From assembly GCF_022458985.1 (NCBI RefSeq), contig NC_061781.1, positions 14,349,501-14,413,500 of the forward strand: DNA of 64,000 nt, given 5' to 3'. The position numbers were made by a program, and so were the translations under genes. Origin of the DNA: Mugil cephalus. Taxonomy: Eukaryota > Chordata > Actinopteri > Mugiliformes > Mugilidae. How positions within the stretch are numbered: position 1 is the first letter of the stretch; each line of letters starts with the position of its first letter. The notes beneath the pieces were generated by a model, which was not told the DNA's origin, ran no database searches, and was given only the letters and a program-made list of their open reading frames with translations. Of this stretch, positions 25,086 through 37,735 are shown one piece after another.

Positions 25086-26814
25086 CCACCCCCTCCTCCT
25101 CTTTCTGTCTCTCCACCTCTGCACTAACCCTCAGGTGAAGAGCAGCAGGTGTTAAAACACCCTCAGCCACAGAGCTACTCACTCCTAATGAGTCCTGCCT
25201 CCGCGCTCCATCCATGCATGGAGGACTTTATTTTTAGTGCGGCTAGTTAGAGCCCCGCTGGTGCCATGCCGCAGGAAGGACCGCCGTGGCCCTCTCTCTC
25301 GCGCGCGCTGCCCTCCCGCCAGCCTGCTCGGGAGTCAAATTATTAATGAAAGTGGTAATATCATCACACGCGTGTCCGCCTCGTCCCTTAATGACACCTA
25401 GGAAGGGCTCGAGGAAAAAAAAAACCCTCCAATGAATCTTCTGACAAACCGACTCTTTCTAAATGAGCTCGCAAATGAAATTAATTCGAGCGTCTTCTGC
25501 TCCAACTGACATTTACTTATCATCAACACAACAACAACAGCAAAAAAAAAAATAAAAAAAAATCTCTCATTATTATTGCTATTATTAGTGTACCCCGGGT
25601 ATTATTTTGCATTTTACTGCAAATTCTGCCCATTTTCTGTTAATGGTTTTGCTCACAGCCGTCTGTAGATACTATAATCGTGGGAAAATAATGACAGTTA
25701 TCAGTCGCACCCACCAAGTACCCATAAAAATCTGTCCTCTGTTCTGGAAGATGATAATTATTGGTTGTACTACCATTATCATTGTCGTTGTTGATAGAGG
25801 AAATCTTGAAGCATTTTTCGAAAGTAATTCCAGAGAAATCACTTCAAATTGGCCTATTTTAGGGGGACAAGGGACCAGCTTTCGTTATAGCCTAATATTT
25901 CACAGAAATCTTTAAATTCAGACATCTGCAGCCGCCTGGCGCATTGTGGCACACGCGCCGTGATGCGAGCGCCCGCATTTTGATAACGCATTTTGTAACT
26001 TGCGAGCTCTGTTTTGAGTTCAATTATGTAATTACACTGATAATCACAGTGACGGAATTTAACTGCCTTTAATTTGTTATTCAGGTGGAGATGGAGGGAC
26101 TGCGGATGGAGCAGCCAGGCTGCGTCTCCGCTCTGCACAGACACCAGAAGAGCTGCGGGGCTGCAAATGAATCCTAATAAAATGAGGAGCTGCCGGATAC
26201 TTTCTCCTTCTTTCGCCGTCCTGCGGAGGCTCCCTGACCCCGGATGCCGCGGATTTATCTGCTACTTTTCCATCACATGATTTTTTTGAGTAAGTGGACA
26301 GACGTTACTTTTAGCAGCTGATGAAAAAAAAAAAAAAAAAAAAAGGATAATCTTTGCAAGGTTAAACTCTCGAAGCTTTCAAGTGTAGAGGTCTAAATCT
26401 GCAGCTCGTGGGAGAAAAAAAAATGTCTCTAGGTTTGTCAATTCAATTAAATCCAATGTCCATGGGTAATTAGTCTTGTTAGGCTGCGGGAGGCTGGCCG
26501 CACCCCCCCCATCCACACTTAGATTCATAATAATCAAAGGTGGCGGCGTTTAACAAAACTGTGATCATTAATTGATTGCGACGTAAGGGGCGCAAAGTCG
26601 TTTGGAAAGTATTTAAAACGCGATAAAAAAAAATAAATCTTTACGCGCGTGTCGCTGAGGTTTAACCTAAAACTGAAATGGAACAATTGAATTTTAAAGT
26701 TTTCCTAAGATTATGTATAACATTATTACGAAAGGCTCACTATTTAGCACCTAATTTAAATATCTAGAACCTATTAAACCAGTGATTTACTGTGGCGTTT
26801 TATATATATAAATA

Positions 26815-26817
<3 letters not shown>

Positions 26818-26845
<28 letters not shown>
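26818..26845. repeat. TG dinucleotide microsatellite
   Basis: About 14 TG units are preceded by a short TA run (26802-26809), a common compound microsatellite in fish DNA. Confidence 0.85.
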
Positions 26846-26849
<4 letters not shown>

Positions 26850-27269
26850 TATGTTTAGGTGTTATAAGGCGTCATCAGGCCTATACCTGAACCACAAACC
26901 TCCTCACCTCCTCAGAGCAAACTGTTTTACCGTCCCACTGCTGCCAGGTGTAAGTGAGACCTCAAGTCAACCTAAGTGTTAAATACATGACTAATTACAC
27001 ACCTACTTATGAAAATTGAACGCTAGTGTTATGCTAATACGCCTTCCTCCTGATGGAGCATTAGGAGCTTTAATCAAAAAAGCTTTAATCAAGGTGTCCA
27101 GCCGACACAGCAGCTCTAACGAGGATGGGAGCGTCATTTAACTTCATTAGAAGGATGCAAAACAGCAGCTTTTAATACTAATATCACGTCTACAAATAAT
27201 AATAATATAATAATCATAATAATAATATGGTGAATCTTGACATGTCAAAAGGAAATCTGGGGTTTTGTG

Positions 27270-27572
27270 GTTTTCCTCGAGTTTATCAGGTTCTTCGGAC
27301 CCAGCCCCAGCGTCACCAATCGGCTTCCCTCTTGGAGAGAGTGGACCAATCAGCGACAGTCTTTGATGAATATTCATGAGTCCGAGATTCAAACCTTTGA
27401 GCGAGTTTGTCTTGGTCCACAGCATCATTCCTAGGACTTTTCACGGGCACAAACTGCATTTTCTTATGAATGGAAAGAGAAAAAATCAGTTCGGCTTAAA
27501 TTGGGACCCATCCTTCACTGAGATCATAGAAGGAAAACAACAAAAGAGAGACAAGGGGAACCGCCAGAAGAG
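27270..27572 (+). promoter_or_regulatory. dlx1a: dlx1a proximal promoter and 5' UTR
   Basis: Two forward CCAAT boxes lie at 27315-27319 and 27345-27349, followed by TGAATATTCATGAG and then purine-rich leader sequence up to the ATG at 27573. Paired CCAAT boxes within 300 bases of the start fit a developmental TATA-poor promoter. The exact transcription start is not visible. Confidence 0.5.
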
Positions 27573-28862
27573 ATGACAATGACTACGATTCCAGAAAGTC
27601 TTAATAGCCCTGCCTCAGGAAAAACCGTTTTCATGGAGTTTGGACCCACGAGTCAACAAATGTCGCCTTCCTCCATGTCTCACGGACACTATCCCATGCA
27701 CTGTTTACATTCTGCAGGTCATACACAGCACGACAGCTACAGCCCAGCCTCGTCGTTCCCCAGATCTTTGGGTTATCCATACGTAAACTCGGTCGGCAGC
27801 CATTCCACCAGTCCATATCTCAGTACAGTACAGACGTACCAAAACAGCTCGGGACTCACGCAGACGCGGTTAGAGGACGCAGGTAAGTGTGCAACCGCGT
27901 CTTTGCATCTCAAATATTAAGTTTCTGTGTTGGCTTTCCATTACGCGCCGTCATCACTGCACGGAAAAGACGAGCCAGATGTGGAATTAGGCTTGGTAAT
28001 TATTTATTGCGTAACGCTATAAACAATGTATGCAATTAAGGGTAATTATACCTAAAGTACAGCCTGTAAAACTTGCGCCTGAGTATTCATTGCTGCGCTG
28101 CGCTGTTGGCTACAACTGCCTCTTCATTTTTTCCCTCCTCTTTGCTCTTTCCTGTCTCTAGCGGCGCCAGAAACGGAGAAAAACACAGTGGTCGAAGGCG
28201 GAGAGGTGCGATTCAACGGCAAAGGGAAAAAGATCAGAAAACCAAGGACTATATATTCGAGTTTACAGCTTCAAGCCCTGAACAGGAGGTTTCAGCAAAC
28301 CCAATATTTGGCGTTACCGGAGAGAGCAGAGCTGGCAGCGTCGCTGGGTCTCACTCAGACACAGGCAAGTCCACGAAAGTCACAAATAGCTTCACTCTGC
28401 TGCAGCACCATGGCGCATTTTACATTATATTTTATTTTTCCCTGCAACATTATTATTATTATTATTTATTTTATTATTACAAATGCTTCCCTCAATAATA
28501 CAAAACTATGTGCATTCAAATTAATGATCCAATGTAGAAACAAATGCGTAAAGTGTGCGTAATTATTTTTAAATCGTCACTGTTTTCTAACACAATTTCT
28601 ATCTCTCCAGGTAAAAATTTGGTTTCAGAATAAGCGGTCCAAATTCAAGAAGCTCATGAAGCAGGGAGGCGGCACTATCGACGCCAACGCTTTAGCCACT
28701 GGCCGTGGACTTTCTAGCGGCTCTCCGTCGGTGGCACCTGTCTGGACCTCACCGACCACCGTGAAGACTTCAGTGGGCACGACCGGATCTTACATTCCCA
28801 GCTACACCTCATGGTATCCAACCACACACCAAGAGTCTATGCAACAGTCACAGCTCATGTGA
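27573..28862 (+). CDS. dlx1a: distal-less homeobox 1a transcription factor, complete
   Basis: Coding exons are 27573-27882, 28162-28364 and 28611-28862, giving 254 aa; human DLX1 has 255. The N-terminus [20 protein letters not shown] and the C-terminus ending [11 protein letters not shown] are DLX1 signatures that separate it from DLX2/3/5. The homeodomain covers about residues 127-186. Helix 3 ([14 protein letters not shown], with Q50 and N51 of homeodomain numbering) starts exactly at exon 3. Dlx1 is a nuclear activator that, with Dlx2, drives GABAergic interneuron differentiation and pharyngeal arch patterning, and it binds TAATT cores. Intron 1 is GT-AG (GCAG|GTAAGT). Intron 2 uses a GC donor (CACAG|GCAAGT), and the frame stays intact only with that site. 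The gene converges on dlx2a. Confidence 0.97.
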
Positions 28863-29172
28863 ACAGAGACCTCAGTATCAGGATAGCGAAAGGCCCTACA
28901 GCCGCCGAGCGCGGCGCAGCATTGATAATGCACAACAACAATCCCGGAGTTTGCTGCCGCATCTTGCCAGCGGACACAGAGGCCTCCTCATATCGGATGA
29001 CGGCGAGCAGAGAAGAAGAAGAAAGATAGAAAGAAAGATAGAAAAGAAGAAGAAAAAGAAGGGAGCTGAAAAGGCACACAATGCGCCCAAGGGCAACAAG
29101 TCTGTGACGGCGGAAATCGTAGACAAAAGGATCTTTTTTTGGCTGCTGTTGATCACTTTTCTGTCAATTTCT

Positions 29173-29216
<44 letters not shown>

Positions 29217-31369
29217 AAGTCACATTTGTGTGACGATTCTGTTGTTGAGCTGTAGGCTACATGTTTATTACACGTGTTTGTTTACACCGGTCCCAAGGTG
29301 ATAATGACCTAAAATCAATCTGCATCCATTTGACAGTCAAAGGCCAATTAGGCCACAGCAGCGTTTCTTTAACCAAATAATAAACCATAAATTCCACCGG
29401 TAACCATCAGGCCATCGCAGCACATTTCAACCACAGAGCATACTGTGCAAAGCCTCAAGTTGCTACTATGTTGTTTATATGTGTTTGTTATTTAAGTTAA
29501 ATTATTCAGGCTTGTTCTTCTGTTAAGGTCTGTCTGTGTTCATTTTTTGTAAGCGTGTTTGAAATAACAACACTGTGTTGTTAATGCTGCACTAACGCAA
29601 GCAAAGCTTTTCTATGCCGTGCCCCGATGTTATGTGAAAAATGTAAAAGGCCTGACGATTTGCTGCTCAAGAAAAAAAAAATATCCGGAGGGTGAGCAGC
29701 TCATTTGTCACTGTATTTTGTACATAATTTTCAGATTGGTTTTTGTGCTGTACTGGATACGCTGTGAAACAGGGTTTATAGGCTTTGTGTATTCGTCGAA
29801 ATGTGTTTAGTCAACATAGAAAATATTTAGTTTTGTATTGATCACTTTAATTTATTGATCTGTTTCTGAAGTTTATGTACATACTGTGCAAAGTTTCAAA
29901 AGCAGTAAAATATGATTTAAATTATGTCCAGAACGGTGTCTGATTCAAACCCTCCTCCTCTCCCTCTTCCTCCTCCTCCTCCTCCTCCTCCTCCACCTCC
30001 TCCTCCTCCTCATCCACCCGCCTGGAAAAGAAAGGCTTCAGCGTGGCGCAGGTTTAATGTGAGCTGACACAAAGCAGTATCATGTTGGCTATTGTAGCAG
30101 ACACCATGTGAGTGCGTTTGTGTGAACTGGAAAAGGCTCCTCGTTTAGATTCATGGTCATGTCGAGCGTTTAGTCCGCGTGGGTTTTGCGCTGCTGCTTG
30201 TTGCAGATGTTGGGCATTAAAAATCCGAACCCACCCAAAAAATAATCTTTTTGCGCAATTTCCACCGAAAAACGTGTTAGCGTGTTCCGGATCAAGCCAC
30301 GGGTTCAAACAACAAATGAATAACAATGCAAAATAAATAAATAAATAGCATAAATGTAAGAAATCAAAACGATTTAACGGCTGCGTCGTGGTGGGCCTCG
30401 CCTCATTCAACAGCATCACTTATTTCTCTCTTTTTTTCGGCCTTTCTTAAAGATAATCTCCTCTCTGTTTGTCGTTGATCCCAGTTTTCCGTGATGAGAG
30501 GGATCAATTGTGCGCGTTAAGTGAATAATTGCGCAACAGGCAGGTGCTGCAAAAAAAAAGAAAAGAAAAAGAAAAAAAAGATGGAGATCAATGAAAGTGA
30601 AAAGTTCAAAGGCCTTGGTTCACAAATGAAAAAAAAAGCCACAATTTTCTAAATTTTTTTCTGCATTAGTGCTACATTTGTGTTTTTTTTTCTAAAGGTA
30701 CATGCATGTTTATTACAAAAAAAAAATCATAATCATAATGGAAAATAATGGATGGGGATTTATCTGATATACATATATATATTTTTAAGAAGTTGCTATA
30801 ACACTGAACTGGAATTGAAAAAATACAAGAAGAAAATTAAACTGGCAAATGTAATGCAAATATGTTAAATATGTATTTATGTTATGTCTGTATGCGCCCG
30901 AGGGGAGAAACACAAGCAAAAACAAAGACAAATAGCAAAGGAAAAGCTGTATTTGGTCTAATCTGCGAATATACAAATTATTTATTATATCATTTACTGC
31001 AGTTTTTTTTTCTTTTTTTTCTTTTTTTTTCTTTGCGATCTGCATACCGTCCTTTCAAAACAGCCTGGAGTGGAAACATTATTGTTGTTATTATTATTAT
31101 CATTATTATATGTGATGCAGCTACACCGTCACTCTTTACAATAATATGCTCCAGAGACTAAAGAGCCGCGTCCTCGTTTTGTTCCTTTTGTCACATCCTC
31201 TGCCTCAACCCCGTCTCCATTGTTATTTTAATACAAAAACTTGTAGAGTAGGCCCATGTATATTTCGATACCATTAAGAAAGCAGCGTCGCGGTAGAGTG
31301 AACATAAAAATCTGCCTACCTAGTCCTAGAAAGGCGCAGCTGCACATCCAAGAGGGTCAGTGTTATTTC
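28863..31369 (+). other. dlx1a: dlx1a 3' UTR and start of the dlx1a/dlx2a intergenic region
   Basis: After the TGA come purine-rich sequence (GAAGAAGAAGAAAG near 29012-29060), a T-rich run at 29171-29215 and AATAAA at 29378-29383, a possible poly(A) signal. TGTGCAAAGTTTCAAAAGC near 29886-29904 may mark a longer 3' end. A CCT repeat occupies 29951-30011. No other coding sequence is recognised, and the small open frames here are low complexity. Confidence 0.55.
29951..30011. repeat. CCT trinucleotide microsatellite
   Basis: An imperfect (CCT)n tract of about 60 bases just downstream of the probable dlx1a 3' UTR. Confidence 0.85.
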
Positions 31370-31600
31370 GTTGCATTCTCCCCTTGATTATACGAGCCGA
31401 GCCCATCAAACCCAGCATAATTACAGTAATTTCGCCCTTATTTATTCTAATGCAGTTTCCTATCTCTGAGGTAATTATGAGCAATTTTTTTTCGCACCGA
31501 GGATCTTTCTGCGCTGACAAAAGAGATAGTGCTCTGAAAGAAAATTTCTGCTGCAATGGGGAGAAAAAAGCGAAATAGGTGAGCTGCCTTTTCTGCTCCT
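31370..31600. promoter_or_regulatory. candidate dlx1a/dlx2a intergenic enhancer, block 1 (I12-type)
   Basis: This noncoding block contains tight homeodomain cores (GCATAATTACAGTAATTTCG, GAGGTAATTATGAGCAA) and a CTTATTTATTCTAATGC segment, with few simple repeats in contrast to its flanks. In vertebrates the Dlx1-Dlx2 interval carries two conserved enhancers, I12a and I12b, and I12b is bound by Dlx proteins themselves through TAATT sites. Position and motif content fit such an element. Which of the two it is cannot be decided here. Confidence 0.5.
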
Positions 31601-32259
31601 TTAGACTTAGGCTATGTATAAGACCGAGAAATTGCTTGCAGGTGTACATCACCGACTTGTCAATGCGAAGAGGCTTCAGAATTAGCAGAGCACAATGTAA
31701 GAGCAACGAGTGCAGCGACTGAAGAACAACTTCTGTGTCTCCCTTTCCTTACATCTCCTCTGGATGCGAGCAGATTTCTGAAAAATAGTTTCCACTAAAG
31801 AAGCTACTCACATAAACTGCAGCCTTTCTTTCTTCTTCCTTTTTTTTTTTTTTTTTAATGTATTATTATTATTTTTTTACTGATATTTCCAGAAAAAATA
31901 AGGAACTAGTCTTTGAGATATAGCATCAAAGAATCAGCAATATTCACAGATCTGAACAAATTAGTGGATAAATAGAATCATTAAGCCTTTTTTCCTGTTT
32001 TTAAAGATCCCGAATGAATTCAGTCACTTAAAAAAATAATAAATAAAAAAAATTAACATTTAGCACACACCTTTCAGCTTCCTCTGAGGGTTTTCTGCAA
32101 TCAGCATGGAGGCAGATGAGCATCATCCCGCAGCACAGACACAAGACGAGCCGCTTAAATCCCGCAAAATGCGTCCAATGCGTTGGTCTAAGCTATAGCA
32201 GCAGAGTTCAGAATATGACTGAAAATGTCTGCTTTATTTCCCCTCTTTATAGCTGATGG

Positions 32260-32930
32260 GGGGAAAAAGTAGATTATTAGCATAAATGTTTACTCCTCAT
32301 TACGCTGATGACATTGTGCACTCGAGATCTTGGTAATCTTTGGGGGGAAATTATGAGTAATTTTTTAAAATTTAAAGCAGCAGTTACCATGCAATTCAGG
32401 CTAATTCTGCGTAGGCTCCACACGGATATAATTATCGTCGAGTCAAGATGTTAGGCTAAAAACTATGCATTGATATTCCCATTTATTATGTACATACAAC
32501 TTTGACAATGTTGATGCTTGAAATAGCGGGAAATTGTCTTGTGTAAAAATTACACCCCATATTAGGACATCTAAAATTGCGAAGAATTATATAGTAATTG
32601 CAGGCTTTCAGTTTTGAAAGCCAGAATGCTCAAACCAGAGCAAATGTGGATGAAATTACAGATCAGGGTATAAATTAGGATAGGGGGTATGGCATTTACA
32701 AGTTGCCTCGAGAAATGCCAAAGTATAAACCACAGCAGCTTTTAGTGTGCAACCGAATCAAGCGTTTTATAGGACGCAAATCATACACTGAAATTATTAT
32801 TTAGGAATATATTCTGATTGCTATCGCGCACAATTTTGCAGTTCAGGTCTGTCGCGCTGCACTGCACTTTCTGTGCACTAGCAGCGTTGACAATTAATTT
32901 TAATTACATTATTTATAGGTGGCCTTACAT
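32260..32930. promoter_or_regulatory. candidate dlx1a/dlx2a intergenic enhancer, block 2 (I12-type)
   Basis: A 0.7-kb stretch carries repeated homeodomain-type sites: GGAAATTATGAGTAATTTT, CAGGCTAATTCTGC, GGATATAATTATCGTCG, ATAGTAATTGCAGG and ACAATTAATTTTAATTAC. It also contains CATTACGCTGATGAC. It has no coding frame and almost no simple repeats, which suggests selective constraint. It may be the second intergenic Dlx enhancer; this is inference from position and motifs. Confidence 0.45.
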
Positions 32931-33565
32931 GCACGTGTATATGTGGTGCTGGCTGCACGCCTGTGGGGTTTGATACTGTCAGCCCCGTGCGGGGGGGCTC
33001 CATCATGCAGATATAGCAACCGCTGACAAGCTACAGTCCTAATTATGTACAAGACACTTTATGGCCTGTGGTCGTGTGAAGGGAAGCGTGTGGCGGGGTA
33101 GACAGCGAACGAGCCGCGGTTATTATTTAGAAATAATACGGGCCACACATTCAGGCATCAGCCGGACGCGAATAAAATCAAATAAAATAGAATAAAACAG
33201 AGCTTCTCGGACGCAGTAAACATGGCTATTGGTTGCGTGCCTGTGTTTTCCATGTAGCCCACAGGGCCTACATGAGCCGCATGAATAATGTGGGTCAATC
33301 TGCTCGTCTTCAGAGATCAGAGGCTTCGCTTGTGAGAGAGATTTCCATGATGTTGTAGCTCCGGGCTGTCTTGGATCCAGTTCATGTCCTGTCTCCTTTC
33401 CTCTTGTTGTTAGGCTGAGTTCATAAAACGTCTGGAGAGCGGCGGCTCTCTGACTCCACACAGTCTGAGGGAGTCTGTGCGCATTCATGTATCCGCCCAT
33501 CGCCTCTCATGCCAGAGCCTGAGCCTCGGCTGTGCTAATGAACTACTGACAAAACCGGGCAAAAT

Positions 33566-33594
33566 GCATACATACATACATACATACATACATT
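33566..33594. repeat. CATA tetranucleotide microsatellite
   Basis: About seven CATA units between the dlx genes. Confidence 0.85.
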
Positions 33595-33797
33595 ACTCAT
33601 TTATTATTTTCGTCCATACCCACAGGTGTGTGTGCGTCTGAGGAGGAGTTTAAGCTTTTTCGCACCTAAACTGAAGGTAATTATAGTTTTAATAAATAGT
33701 GCAATTATGGTTTTTAATTGCAGCCCGTGGGCTAAAATACAGCAAAGCTCCCGAACAGTTAGCCTAAAACATTTGTTAATATTAGCTAAGGTTAATG

Positions 33798-34223
33798 CAC
33801 AAGTGTCAAACCTACGGCCCGCGGGCCAAAAGCTGTCCACCACAGGATCTAAATGTGGCCCGCAACATGAATTTGCAAAGTGACAAAATTACACACAGGA
33901 CTGCAATTTTTTTTTTTTTTTTTTCACAACAACTTCTATCTCTAATTCGTCCACTGTGTTATAAAGAGAAGTAGTCAGATCACAACACTGAGACCCAGGA
34001 CTAAACATCAGACAGCAATGTGCACAAATTGCATTTATTTTTTAAATGTTTTTCTTTTTTTTTTTTTTTTTTAAAAAAGGATAATTGATAAAATGTAAAC
34101 ATTGACTTGTTCTTTTTTGCCCTAAAACAAATACATAAAAATTTGTAGTTGTCGTTGGTTTTGGGTTATTATTCTGTCATGTTATTGGTTCGGCCCCAAA
34201 CTAAAATGAGATTGACACCCCTG
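33798..34223. mobile_element. nonautonomous hAT-like element between dlx1a and dlx2a
   Basis: The left end reads CACAAGTGTCAAACCTACGG and the complement of the right end reads CAGGGGTGTCAATCTCATTT, a hAT-type inverted terminal pair. The flanks GGTTAATG (33790-33797) and ACTTAATG (34224-34231) agree at 6 of 8 bases, which fits an old 8-bp target duplication. Inside are GGCCCGCGGGCC near the left end, CGGCCCCAAACTAAAATGAG near the right end and two T runs (33907-33924, 34057-34072). There is no transposase. It differs from family 1 (9481, 54400 and others). Confidence 0.65.
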
Positions 34224-34231
34224 ACTTAATG

Positions 34232-35135
34232 TGTTTCAATTTCTTGAAATAGAAATACATTTTCGAAAAAATAAATAAAAAAAAAAACATCACACAGCAT
34301 GCACAAGTATAAAGTGTATCTTGTCTTAAATTAAAATTCTCTGTATGAAATAAAGACTCCATTATTATGTCCACTAGTAAATATTAGGCTACCTAAGCTA
34401 GCACAAACATGTCCCAGAATGAATAAAAGACGGATGCAAATGCACAGAAAACATTTTATTTAAATAACGTCTGGCCATATATGGAACACTAAAAATAAAT
34501 AAGACAAAAATACAATTAAGTGTGATACAAGTAAATCAGAGGGTAGGACAATCAGTAGCTCGCGGTGGTTAATTGATTTGCACCAGTAGCCTAAAAAAGC
34601 GACGTGGGCTATCAAAAAGCTGTGGTAAAGTATTTACAGTCGTGAATTCAGACACTTACCCCCATTATATTCAAAACAACTACACGAGGAATGGATAAAT
34701 GTGAGCTGTTTTTTTTCTTTCCTTTTTTTTTTAATCGCACAACAAAATGAGGTCATATTGAAAAAGGCACGATACAGTTAACTTGTGCTACATCTGTGAC
34801 AGGTTGTCCTGCGGTGAAGGTTTTATTTTGCAGGAATGGCAAAAAAGTGACGTCCGCGTAAAAAGGCTTGCGCCCAGGCTGTGATTGCTTTGGGTAATAG
34901 TGGTTCATTCATCCCTCACATAAACAAAATAAATAAATACAAAAATAACTGTAGAAATCTGTGTCTACCATTCGCCAGGGTCCTGTCTGGCTTCTTTAAC
35001 TTTTGCTTGTAAAGTTCGCATGGCGCACACACGAGGTCTGTAAAATGAAGGTATTGGCATTTTTTTTTTTTCACCAGTATTGTCCGATTTAAACCCGATG
35101 TGTTTTTTATCATTATTATCGATATTGTTATTATT
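34232..35135 (-). other. dlx2a: region downstream of dlx2a, probable 3' UTR
   Basis: The TGA of dlx2a lies at 35136-35138, so its 3' UTR extends leftward. TTTATT at 34455-34460 (AATAAA on the minus strand) is a possible poly(A) signal about 0.7 kb after the stop. No other gene is seen. The transcript end is a guess. Confidence 0.4.
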
Positions 35136-36451
<1,316 letters not shown>

Positions 36452-36639
36452 CTTCGAGTTGGAGCGGGGCAGTGCCGCAACCAATGCGCAAAAAATCGCA
36501 CAAATGCGAAACTGCAGACTGAAAGGACGACTCAAATCTCGGACTGACGACACCTTTTCGTGAATCAAAACGCATCCCCGAGTAAACTGTTGCTAAAAAA
36601 AAAAAAATCAGAATCAGCGGAAGGTGTGTCCTTCTCACA

Positions 36640-36740
36640 GTGGCCTGTGATTATCTGGTACGGTCCGCGGTGAGAGCGCATTTATGAGAGAGGGAGAGGG
36701 AGCGCTACTGTGTCTGAGGCAACCAATGGGTAAGAGGTGC
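36640..36740 (-). promoter_or_regulatory. dlx2a: dlx2a proximal promoter
   Basis: Reading on the minus strand, an inverted CCAAT (ATTGG) lies at 36723-36727 and a TATA-like CATAAATG at about 36681-36688, some 230 bases upstream of the ATG. A purine/pyrimidine-biased stretch (GAGAGAGGGAGAGGGAGC on the plus strand) lies between. The start site itself is inferred. Confidence 0.45.
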
Positions 36741-37647
36741 ACATCTGACTACTCCCCACCGCATCCTCCCTCCATTATTTGTTCAGGTCTGCCTGTCCCG
36801 GTTTTCTGCCTACAGATTTCCATCAAAGCATCCTAAAAGAATCAGAGAAAGGTACTGTGAGCAAACATACAGGCCCAACAGGTCCGGTCCTCCTTCACAT
36901 GGACTATATAGACTATTTAATTTGAGTGTGGAGCCAGCCTAAAGAGAAGAAAATACTCATTTTATAGGTAACACGTAGTAGGCTATTACAAAATAGTATT
37001 GAAAGTGTTGCAACAAATTAGTTTCTTCATAAGGATTTTATCATGCATATTGTGCCAAGTTTTTTTTTCCCCAAATTACCTACATTTTGAAAATGTATTT
37101 CTAAAATTAAGCCAAACAAACACAGAGAAGGAGAGATGAATGGCGTGGGAATGTTGGTGAAAGGGTTGTTAGAAATGTGTTGGTAAAAAAAAAAGCCCAA
37201 AACTGGATGAGTCTGAAAGGAAGACGATTTGGCGACTAAAGAACATACAGCGCCCTCACGTGTTGAAAAAAAGAATAAAAAACGCCTTTTCTTTTCAGTG
37301 TATTTGGTGGACAAAGGACGCAAAACGAACCTTCTTCGGATTTAACTCACTTCCCTGCTGTCTCTGTATCTTCGCACTTATTCGGGAGCGTTAGACGTTT
37401 CAAACTTGATACCCATAGATCTCCTAGAAAAGAGAACTTCACGTGATCAAATGTGAGGTGGAGAGATGTGGATCCTAGTCAGTGGTGGTGCCTCTCTTCA
37501 CAGCCAGAAGATGGCAGCACAGTTTCTTTTATTAACACAACTTGGAGACATGCTCAGTTTATTGTAAGAAGTTTGATTTGGCCATGCTCTGTTTTCTCTT
37601 TCTTTCTTTCTTTCTTTTATTGATTTATACACTCTATGTACTGGTGC

Positions 37648-37735
37648 TATCCTGGTCAGGTCTCTCTTGAAAAAGAGATTTTATATCTCAATGAGACAAA
37701 CCTAGTTAAATAAAGATTATTAATTAATTAATATT
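37648..37735 (+). repeat. fish LINE/SINE 3' tail
   Basis: GTGCTATCCTGGTCAGGTCT, then CTCTTGAAAAAGAGAT, CTCAATGAGACAAACCTAGT and TAAATAAAGATT, followed by short ATTA repeats, resembles the widespread 3' end shared by teleost L2-type LINEs and SINEs. Only the tail is present, as expected of a 5'-truncated retroposon. Confidence 0.6.

Larger units (their letters stand above)
22961..27269. other. dlx1a distal upstream region
   Basis: No gene is recognised. The region holds an ATA/AAT repeat near 23430-23443, an AAAT repeat at 23930-23949, a 32-base T run at 25050-25081, an A run at 26324-26344 and a TG repeat at 26818-26845. Homeodomain-like sites cluster near 25335-25490 (CAAATTATTAATGAAAG, GAAATTAATTCGAGCG), which may be another regulatory element. 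Confidence 0.5.

Noticed and set aside
28365..28373. Alternative reading that dlx1a exon 2 extends to a downstream GT donor (GCAA|GT)
   Set aside because: Using that GT would add four bases and break the homeodomain frame with exon 3. The GC donor restores the exact family sequence.
36452..36568. 39-codon N-terminal extension of dlx2a from an upstream in-frame ATG
   Set aside because: The DLX2 family starts at MTGVF, and the extension has no family similarity and lies in the expected 5' UTR.
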